Below are positions 6,703 through 11,907 of a DNA stretch of 11,907 nucleotides, one piece after another. The notes under the pieces are model-generated. The model had not been told where the DNA came from. It did no database searches and saw only the letters and a program-made list of their open reading frames with translations. Positions within the stretch are counted from its first letter, which is position 1. Each line of letters starts with the position of its first letter. The position numbers and the translations under genes were made by a program. Source of the stretch: Bacteroidetes/Chlorobi group bacterium ChocPot_Mid (GTDB lineage Bacteria; Bacteroidota; Ignavibacteria; Kapaibacteriales; UBA2268); the NCBI GenBank assembly GCA_003731675.1, contig RCNQ01000316.1, forward strand, positions 1 to 11,907. Direction: 5' to 3'.

Positions 6703-6741
6703 ATAATTGCTTATTATTAAATATAATTTAATTACAATTAT
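6703..6741 (-). terminator. Possible AT-only nested hairpin at the end of ettA
   Basis: The outer arms ATAATTG (6703-6709) and CAATTAT (6735-6741) enclose a perfect inner hairpin, ATTAAAT (6716-6722) with ATTTAAT (6726-6732). The outer 3'-arm overlaps the ettA stop codon. It is almost free of G-C pairs and no T-run follows on the minus strand, so it is at best a weak terminator or an mRNA 3'-end structure. Confidence 0.25.
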
Positions 6742-8414
6742 CTAACCAGTTTTTTGTAATGTACCCGCTTTGGCTCTAAGTCTCCTAAACGCTTTTTGCG
6801 ATTTTCCATGTATTCGGAATAACTGCCTTCGAAGAAGTAAACTTGTGAATCACCTTCGAATGCAAGTATGTGTGTTGCGATTCTATCCAAAAACCAACGG
6901 TCGTGGGAGATAACAACCGCACAACCTGCGAAATCCTCGAGTCCTTCTTCGAGAGCACGTAATGTGTTTACATCTATATCGTTAGTCGGTTCGTCAAGAA
7001 GCAGGACATTCGCTTCAGTTTTGAGTGTCAGAGCTAAGTGCAATCTGTTGCGTTCCCCACCAGAGAGCATAGAGCATTTTTTTTGCTGGTCTGCCCCACT
7101 AAAATTGAATCTTGCAACGTAAGCTCGAGTGTTGATTTGCCTGCCTCCAAGCATCATAATATCTTCACCTCCTGAGATTACTTCCCATACTGTTTTTCCG
7201 GGGTCTATTGCTTCGTGTTGCTGGTCTATATAACCAATTTTTACTGTTTCACCAATTTTTATATTTCCTGAATCAGGTTTTTCAGTACCCATAATCATAC
7301 GGAAAAGAGTTGTTTTTCCAGTGCCGTTTGCACCGACAATGCCAACAATACCAGCTGGCGGTAAAGAGAAGTTCAGGTTCTCGAAAAGTAGTTTTTCTCC
7401 GAAGCTTTTTGTTATACCTTCAGCATCAATTACAATGTTACCAAGACGAGGACCATTTGGAATGAAAATTTCGAGTTTTTCTTCTTTTTCCTTTATGTCC
7501 TCATTGAGCAATCTTTCGTAAGCACTTAATCTTGCCTTTGTTCTTTGATGTTTTGCCTTAGGACTCATGCGTACCCATTCGAGTTCTCTTTGAAGAGTTT
7601 TTTGTCGTTTAGATTCTGATTTTCCTTCCTGTTCAAGACGCATTGATTTTTGTTCGAGCCAAGAGGAGTAATTACCTTTCCAAGGAATACCCTCTCCCCT
7701 GTCGAGTTCGAGTATCCAGCCGGCAACATTGTCGAGAAAATAACGGTCGTGAGTAATGGCAATGACTGTGCCATGATAATTTTGCAGGTGATGTTCGAGC
7801 CATTGAACAGATTCGGCATCGAGATGGTTTGTCGGTTCATCAAGTAAAAGAATATCAGGTTGTTTGAGAAGTAAGCGGCAAAGTGCGACACGTCTTCTTT
7901 CTCCTCCGGAAAGATTTTTCACTATAGCGTCTTCTGGAGGACATCTAAGAGCATCCATAGCTCTTGAGAGTTTATTGTCGATTTCCCAACCGTCACATTT
8001 TTCAATTTTATCTTGAAGCTTCCCCTGTTTTTCAATTAGCTCGTTCATCTCGTCGTCGCTCATTGGTTCAGCAAACTTTGCACTCATAGCATCATATTCT
8101 TTCAAAAGGTCAATGACTTCCTGAACACCTTGCTGAACTACTTCCTTTACTGTTAAATCATCATCAAGCAATGGGTCTTGAGGCAGAAGTCCTACAGTAT
8201 AACCCGGTGAAAAGACAACTTGTCCCTGATACTGGTCATCTTCACCTGCAATGATTTTTAGAAGTGTTGATTTTCCTGCACCATTCAAACCAATAATACC
8301 AATTTTTGCACCATAGAAAAACGAAAGGTAAATGTCTTTCAAAACTTGTTTTCCTGATTGAAAAATTTTATTTACCCCAACCATCGAGAAAATTATTTTT
8401 TTGTCGTCTGCCAT
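6738..8414 (-). CDS. ettA: Energy-dependent translational throttle protein EttA (ABC-F ATPase)
   Basis: This 558-residue soluble ABC-F protein binds the ribosomal E site and gates entry into elongation according to ATP/ADP level. It has two ABC modules. Module 1 has Walker A GLNGAGKS (42-49), signature LSGGE (168-172) and Walker B LLLDEPTNHLD with catalytic E193. Module 2 has Walker A GANGTGKTT (361-369), signature LSGGE (450-454) and Walker B LLLDEPTNDID with E475, followed by SHDRWFLD. A short arm insert lies at about 95-140 (helical, Glu/Lys-rich). The charged inter-module linker, about 242-325, is the P-site tRNA-interaction motif region (WVRMSPKAKHQRTKARL). Length matches E. coli EttA (555), and the arm with the WEIDNKLSRAMDALRCP wording favours EttA over Uup or YheS. 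No membrane spans are present, so it is not a transporter. It is a single-gene unit with a weak ribosome site (AAAGAAA), divergent from the next gene. Confidence 0.96.
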   Translation of the reverse strand: MADDKKIIFSMVGVNKIFQSGKQVLKDIYLSFFYGAKIGIIGLNGAGKSTLLKIIAGEDDQYQGQVVFSPGYTVGLLPQDPLLDDDLTVKEVVQQGVQEVIDLLKEYDAMSAKFAEPMSDDEMNELIEKQGKLQDKIEKCDGWEIDNKLSRAMDALRCPPEDAIVKNLSGGERRRVALCRLLLKQPDILLLDEPTNHLDAESVQWLEHHLQNYHGTVIAITHDRYFLDNVAGWILELDRGEGIPWKGNYSSWLEQKSMRLEQEGKSESKRQKTLQRELEWVRMSPKAKHQRTKARLSAYERLLNEDIKEKEEKLEIFIPNGPRLGNIVIDAEGITKSFGEKLLFENLNFSLPPAGIVGIVGANGTGKTTLFRMIMGTEKPDSGNIKIGETVKIGYIDQQHEAIDPGKTVWEVISGGEDIMMLGGRQINTRAYVARFNFSGADQQKKCSMLSGGERNRLHLALTLKTEANVLLLDEPTNDIDVNTLRALEEGLEDFAGCAVVISHDRWFLDRIATHILAFEGDSQVYFFEGSYSEYMENRKKRLGDLEPKRVHYKKLVR

Positions 8415-8525
8415 AATTTTTCTTTAATATTTGTAAAAAGTAAAAATACAATATAAGAAATCGCTGGAAATTTATTAATTTCGGATTACTGAAAACCATC
8501 ATTTAATAAAAATAGAAAGGATATT

Positions 8526-9173
8526 ATGAGGATAATTTATACAATTTTTGCTACTTTGATTATATTTACAACAGTATTGCAATCAAAGTCTGGTTTTGTT
8601 TCACAAATTCCGAATGGGAGCAAGTATTCTTGTGCTACTTGTCATCTGAACGGTAATTATGGACAGTGGAATGATTTTGGCAAAGCAACAAAATTATATT
8701 TATCAGGAGGAAAAATTAATTGGGTTGAGGCACTTGCATTGCTTGATTCAGATGGAGATGGATTTTCTAATGGAGTTGAATTGCAAGACCCTCATGGAAC
8801 TTGGAAGCAAGGGGATCCAGCACCCGGAGAATTAAGTCTTGTAACAAATCCCGGCGATGCGAACAGCTTTCCTAATGAAAACTACGTTGAGGATTTCGGC
8901 AAAGTTAGCGGAATGATAATTAATAGCGTATATCCAAATCCTGTGAGAGAAAGAGCTGTTATTGATATTTCATTTTCAGTTGCAGGATATTTTAAATTGG
9001 AGCTATATAATTATGCAGGACTTCAAATGTGTATGTTGGAAGCAGGGTATTATCAACCGGGTATTTATTCAATTAATTTGAAAACTTTAGGTTATCTTAA
9101 CACAGGTGAGTATTTTCTTAATTTCAATTTTAATGGATACCAGAGATTAGAAAAAATACTGATAATCAAGTAA
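8526..9173 (+). CDS. Secreted temptin-like protein with CxxCH motif and T9SS tail (copy 1)
   Basis: This is a 215-residue exported protein. The signal peptide is about 1-22. A small Cys domain begins QIPNGSKYSCATCH with C36-x-x-C39-H40, a possible covalent c-heme site. It runs through the FG motif to LDSDGDGFSNGVELQDP (74-79 Asp-rich, calcium-loop-like), GTW and TNPG. This pattern (PNG, CxxCH, FG, DSDGDGxxNGxEL, W, NPG) resembles the temptin domain known from molluscan pheromone proteins, matched from memory. Residues 130-215 are a type IX secretion C-terminal sorting domain (VYPNPVRERAVIDISF, LELYNYAG, PGIYSINL, GEYFLNF, final ILIIK). The protein should cross the inner membrane by Sec and the outer membrane by T9SS, to be surface-anchored or released. 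Ribosome site AAAGGA (8516-8521) supports the ATG. A paralogue follows after 77 nt. Whether heme is bound is unknown: no conserved distal Met is obvious. Confidence 0.82.
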   Translation: MRIIYTIFATLIIFTTVLQSKSGFVSQIPNGSKYSCATCHLNGNYGQWNDFGKATKLYLSGGKINWVEALALLDSDGDGFSNGVELQDPHGTWKQGDPAPGELSLVTNPGDANSFPNENYVEDFGKVSGMIINSVYPNPVRERAVIDISFSVAGYFKLELYNYAGLQMCMLEAGYYQPGIYSINLKTLGYLNTGEYFLNFNFNGYQRLEKILIIK

Positions 9174-9201
9174 TTATTTAACAATAAAAGAGATTTTTAG
9201 A

Positions 9202-9227
9202 CGTAACTCATAAATAATTTAGTTATG
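9202..9227 (+). other. Weak hairpin between the two temptin-like genes
   Basis: CGTAACT (9202-9208) pairs with AGTTATG (9221-9227), including one G-U pair, around a 12-nt AT loop, and a T-rich stretch follows. It may be a partial terminator or attenuator that makes the second gene less expressed than the first; the short stem keeps confidence low. Confidence 0.3.
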
Positions 9228-9250
9228 TTTAAGTTTTTATTATTATAATC

Positions 9251-9904
9251 ATGAGATATGTTACGATTTTATTATTGTCTGCTTTGATTACTTTTAGTGT
9301 GAGTACAGGCAGGTCATTTAGGGTAAATCAAATACCAAATGGAAATGTTAATGGTTGTCTGAATTGCCATACAACATCAGCTGGTGGCGGAAAGTTGAAT
9401 TCATTTGGAACAATGGTGAAGAATGGATATTTGATAAACGAAAATGTTAACTGGAATGCCGAATTAGCTGGTAAGGATGCTGATGGAGACGGTTACACCA
9501 ATGGAGAAGAGCTTCAGGATGCTCTTGGTACTTGGAGGAGTGGTAACAATGCACCGGGGAACCCTTCTTTTGTATCTAATCCAGGGAATGCTTCAAGTAT
9601 TCCGAACACAACCAAGGTAGAAGATTTTGCAACTAAAAGCGGATTGACTTTTTATTCTTTATCGCCAAATCCTGCAAGTTTTAATACAAAAGTTTCCTTT
9701 TCTTTGCAGAAGGAAGGAGAAGTAGAAATTACTTTGTACGACACAAGAGGAAATGCAATTGAACTTCTATTCAAAGGTATGATGAAAGAAGGAATTAATG
9801 CATTAAACCTAAATCTTAACGGGAATTTGAACTCAGGTAGTTATTTTGTAAATATCAGATATAATGGTTTCTCTTGGATTGAGAAGCTGAATATAGTAAG
9901 ATAA
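9251..9904 (+). CDS. Secreted temptin-like protein with CxxCH motif and T9SS tail (copy 2)
   Basis: This 217-residue paralogue of the preceding gene has the same architecture. The signal peptide is about 1-20, then VNQIPNGNVNGCLNCH with C36-x-x-C39-H40, a Gly-rich turn AGGGKLNSFG, KDADGDGYTNGEELQD (76-81) and LGTWRSG, then APG and SNPG. The T9SS sorting domain spans about 132-217 (LSPNPASFNTKVSFSL, ITLYDTRG, GSYFVNIRYNG, final LNIVR). Copy 2 fits the temptin-like pattern better than copy 1, retaining the GGG turn that copy 1 replaces with NYG. The two diverge most in the linker and sorting domain, implying an old duplication. No Shine-Dalgarno precedes the ATG; the leader is AT-rich, which is common in Bacteroidota. 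It ends in a strong terminator shared with convergent prfA. Heme attachment versus a plain disulfide cannot be decided from sequence. Confidence 0.82.
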   Translation: MRYVTILLLSALITFSVSTGRSFRVNQIPNGNVNGCLNCHTTSAGGGKLNSFGTMVKNGYLINENVNWNAELAGKDADGDGYTNGEELQDALGTWRSGNNAPGNPSFVSNPGNASSIPNTTKVEDFATKSGLTFYSLSPNPASFNTKVSFSLQKEGEVEITLYDTRGNAIELLFKGMMKEGINALNLNLNGNLNSGSYFVNIRYNGFSWIEKLNIVR

Positions 9905-9926
9905 GAAAAATAACTTTTTGATATTT

Positions 9927-9960
9927 AAAATCCACTTAGCGTAATCTGAGTGGATTTTTT
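9927..9960 (+). terminator. Terminator between the convergent temptin-like pair and prfA
   Basis: A 13-bp stem (9927-9939 with 9946-9958) has one G-U pair and a 6-nt CGTAAT loop, and its 3' T-run goes to 9960. It ends inside the prfA stop codon (9959-9961), so it also follows prfA on the minus strand. There the G-U pair becomes an A-C mismatch and only a short TTTT follows. It is strong for plus-strand transcripts and weaker for prfA. Confidence 0.9.
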
Positions 9961-11035
9961 AATTTCCGTGCTTTAATAATTCTGCTTTTTCAGCAATTTG
10001 CAGATTTTGTATTATAGGGTCGAGGTCGCCGAGAATTACTTCACGGAGTGAGTAATTTTTTGCATCACCTTCGAGTCGGTGGTCAGTTACTCTGTTTTGA
10101 GGCCAGTTGTATGTTCGAATTTTATCGGAGCGGTCTCCACTTTTAACCATTGATTTTCTTGTCGAAGAAATTTCGTCTTGTTGTTTTTGTGATTCGAGGT
10201 CGTAGAGTTTTGAACGGAGATATCGCATAGCTTTTTGTTTGTTTTTGAGCTGGCTTCTTTCTTCCTGGCATTTAACGACAATACCTGTGGGTATGTGAAC
10301 GAGACGTACAGCAGTTTCAACCTTGTTGACGTTTTGCCCCCCTTTGCCTCCCGAACGGAATATATCTACTCTTAAATCTGATTCGTTGATTTCAATATCA
10401 ACATCTTCTGCTTCAGGCAAAACAGCAACAGTAGCGGCAGAAGTGTGTAGTCTTCCACTGGCTTCTGTTTCAGGAACTCGTTGAACTCGATGAACTCCAC
10501 TTTCGAATTTCATGGTTCCGAAGACATCGTCACCGCTGAGTGAGAAAATAATTTCTTTAAAACCACCTTTTTCGCTTTCGTTAAATTCTACTACTTCTAA
10601 GATGAACCCTTTTTTTTCAGCATATCTTTCGTACATTTTGAACAGGTCACCAACAAAAAGTCCTGCTTCATCGCCACCAGTACCTGCTCTGATTTCAATG
10701 ACGCAGTTTTTCAAGTCATTAGGGTCTTTGGGTATAAGCAGGAATTTCAGCTCTTCTTCTAACTGTCCTTTTTCCTCTTCAAGTCTTTGGTTTTCTTCGT
10801 AGGCAAGTTCTTTGAGGTCTTTTTCTGTTGAAGAAGAATTGATGAGTTCCTTATTAGAGCTTAATTCATCACAAATTTTCAGATATTTTTTTGCAGTTTC
10901 GGCAATAGGTGTTAATCTTTTAAATTCACGGGAGACTTCCTTGTAGCGATTCATATCGTTAGCAACATCAGGTGAATTTAAAGCTCTTGTAATTTCTTCG
11001 TAACGCTGTATTATTGATTTTAATTTTTCTTCCAT
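9959..11035 (-). CDS. prfA: Peptide chain release factor 1 (RF1)
   Basis: This class I release factor reads UAA and UAG and triggers peptide release on the ribosome. At 358 residues it has the usual RF1 length. An N-terminal helical domain (about 1-105) precedes [13 protein letters not shown] (115-127) and the stop-codon reading loop HRVQRVPET (tripeptide P188-E189-T190). That tripeptide fits the RF1 P-x-T pattern and not the SPF of RF2. The catalytic GGQ is at 232-234 within [19 protein letters not shown], with the C-terminal domain after it. I chose ATG 11035 over the TTG at 11041: the ATG gives the family-typical N terminus MEEKL and the longer form adds only two residues. No Shine-Dalgarno is visible. 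The methyltransferase gene prmC/hemK, often next to prfA, is not in the window. It is expressed as a single gene, divergent from the MATE gene. Confidence 0.96.
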   Translation of the reverse strand: MEEKLKSIIQRYEEITRALNSPDVANDMNRYKEVSREFKRLTPIAETAKKYLKICDELSSNKELINSSSTEKDLKELAYEENQRLEEEKGQLEEELKFLLIPKDPNDLKNCVIEIRAGTGGDEAGLFVGDLFKMYERYAEKKGFILEVVEFNESEKGGFKEIIFSLSGDDVFGTMKFESGVHRVQRVPETEASGRLHTSAATVAVLPEAEDVDIEINESDLRVDIFRSGGKGGQNVNKVETAVRLVHIPTGIVVKCQEERSQLKNKQKAMRYLRSKLYDLESQKQQDEISSTRKSMVKSGDRSDKIRTYNWPQNRVTDHRLEGDAKNYSLREVILGDLDPIIQNLQIAEKAELLKHGN

Positions 11036-11065
11036 GTTCAATCATTTAATTAATAAAAAAGATTA

Positions 11066-11073
11066 CAAAAATA
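11066..11073 (-). promoter_or_regulatory. -7 promoter element for prfA
   Basis: The minus strand reads TATTTTTG, matching TAnnTTTG, 30 nt upstream of the prfA ATG and followed by TAATC. It shares the TTTTGTAATC core with the element upstream of the FKBP gene. No clear -33 TTG was found. Confidence 0.42.
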
Positions 11074-11229
11074 ATGAAAATAAATGATACTTTTTAATAA
11101 ATTAATGGGGTTATGTTTTTTTGAAATAAAATTCAGGGAGTTTTCTAATGAAAGAAAGAAATACATTTTAGAATATTTTAAGTTAAATTCGTCGAATACA
11201 TTGTTCAATTTTGAAATTATAAAAATATT

Positions 11230-11907
11230 ATGACAGAAAGAATAAAAGCTCTTGAGAGCGGTAAGATAAATAAATTAATAGCAAATTTTTCTATTCCTGC
11301 AATCATCGGGATGATGGTAATGGCATCCTATAATGTCGTGGATAGAATTTTTGTCGGAAGAGGTGTTGGTACACTTGCAATATCAGGCATTGCAATTACT
11401 TTCCCGGTTAATATTATTGTAATGGCGTTTGGTATGCTTGTTGGCATGGGTGCAACTTCTTTGATTTCGCTTAAACTTGGAGAAAAAAAGAAAGAAGATG
11501 CTGAAAAGATTTTGAATTATGCTTTTTATTTGTCAATTATTGTTTCTTTATTTCTGACGCTTGGTGTCTATTTTGCGATGGACCCTTTGATTGTCTTATT
11601 CGGTGGGACAGGTGAAGTTTATAATTATGCAGACCAGTTTCTCAGGATTTTTGTATGGGGTATCCCGTTTCAGTTTATTGCTTTTGCGTTGAATGCAACA
11701 ATCAGGGCACAGGGTGACCCAAAAACAGCACTTTGGACTATGATGATTAGTGGGATATTAAATATTATTTTGAATCCGATATTTATAATGGTTTTTCATC
11801 TTGGTGTAAGGGGTTCTGCATTGGCAACGTTGATAGCTCAACTTGTTGGCTCAATTTGGGTAGTAGCTTATTTTACAAGTAACCGCAGTTTTATAAAAAT
11901 TCGTTTT
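11230..11907 (+). CDS. MATE family efflux transporter, 3'-truncated
   Basis: This is the N-terminal 226 residues of a multidrug and toxin extrusion (MATE) transporter, an inner-membrane cation-coupled antiporter. The frame runs open to the right edge; family members are about 440-460 residues, so roughly half is present. The start ALESGKINKLIANFSIPAIIGMM, then YNVVDRIFVGRGVGTLAISGIA, is the canonical first helix pair. Further family signatures are GMLVGMGATSLISLKLGEKK, the FALNATIRAQGDPKTA loop and the ISGILNIILNPIFI helix. About six hydrophobic spans are visible in this half, consistent with the first of the two six-helix bundles. The substrate cannot be told. A one-mismatch -7 element (CAATTTTG, 11206-11213) lies 16 nt upstream of the ATG. 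No Shine-Dalgarno is seen in the AT-rich leader. Confidence 0.93.
   Translation, partial: MTERIKALESGKINKLIANFSIPAIIGMMVMASYNVVDRIFVGRGVGTLAISGIAITFPVNIIVMAFGMLVGMGATSLISLKLGEKKKEDAEKILNYAFYLSIIVSLFLTLGVYFAMDPLIVLFGGTGEVYNYADQFLRIFVWGIPFQFIAFALNATIRAQGDPKTALWTMMISGILNIILNPIFIMVFHLGVRGSALATLIAQLVGSIWVVAYFTSNRSFIKIRF

Noticed and set aside
6658..6720. 20-codon ATG-led frame in the spacer between the FKBP gene and ettA
   Set aside because: No ribosome site, no recognisable features, and such short frames are expected by chance in AT-rich DNA.
5873..7847. Plus-strand open frames lying opposite the FKBP and ettA genes
   Set aside because: They lie wholly inside strongly supported minus-strand genes, have no family motifs or ribosome sites, and are shadow frames.
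6738..8414. ettA product as an ABC transporter ATPase subunit
   Set aside because: Two fused ABC modules with the ABC-F linker and arm, no membrane domain and no permease neighbour identify it as a translation factor.
8476..8483. TAATTTCG as a promoter for the first temptin-like gene
   Set aside because: It has one mismatch to TAnnTTTG and no matching -33 box; too weak in AT-rich sequence to list as a feature.

Overview
The window is AT-rich, with tight coding regions and very AT-rich spacers, and looks like a chromosomal segment of a bacterium in the wider Bacteroidota group. Three things point there. Two secreted proteins end in type IX secretion (T9SS) C-terminal sorting domains (YPNP / SPNP followed by a beta-sandwich tail). 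Several gene starts are preceded by the Bacteroidota-type -7 promoter element TAnnTTTG. A Mip-type FKBP is made as a lipoprotein. CHASE2 and FecR domain proteins together would suit a deep branch (Ignavibacteria/Kapabacteria-like) rather than Bacteroidia, but that placement is inference only. No phage, transposase, CRISPR, rRNA or tRNA was seen.

Layout, left to right. (1) 2-748 (+): exodeoxyribonuclease III, truncated by the left edge. (2) 964-4411 (+): a compact three-gene operon with gaps of 3 and 1 nt. It encodes two paralogous stand-alone CHASE2 membrane proteins and a secreted protein with a FecR-like domain, an Fn3-like domain and a TPR-like tail. It ends at a strong terminator, followed at once by a second terminator-like hairpin. 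(3) 4559-5116 (+): a thioredoxin-fold protein with a CNHCP motif. (4) 5125-6400 (-): an FKBP prolyl isomerase lipoprotein followed by a small lipoprotein of unknown function. (5) 6738-8414 (-): the ABC-F translation factor EttA. (6) 8526-9904 (+): two tandem paralogous secreted proteins, each with a CxxCH motif, a temptin-like DxDGDG region and a T9SS tail. (7) 9959-11035 (-): peptide chain release factor RF1 (prfA), sharing a convergent terminator with the pair before it. (8) 11230-11907 (+): the first half of a MATE efflux transporter, cut by the right edge.

Housekeeping genes (xth, ettA, prfA, FKBP) are interleaved with envelope genes. The part most likely to be an undescribed system is the CHASE2-CHASE2-FecR operon. 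Both CHASE2 proteins keep the membrane and extracytoplasmic sensor layout but lack any kinase, cyclase or phosphatase output domain, and they are co-transcribed with a secreted FecR-domain partner. The next most interesting item is the tandem pair of possible surface c-type heme or disulfide proteins carried by T9SS.
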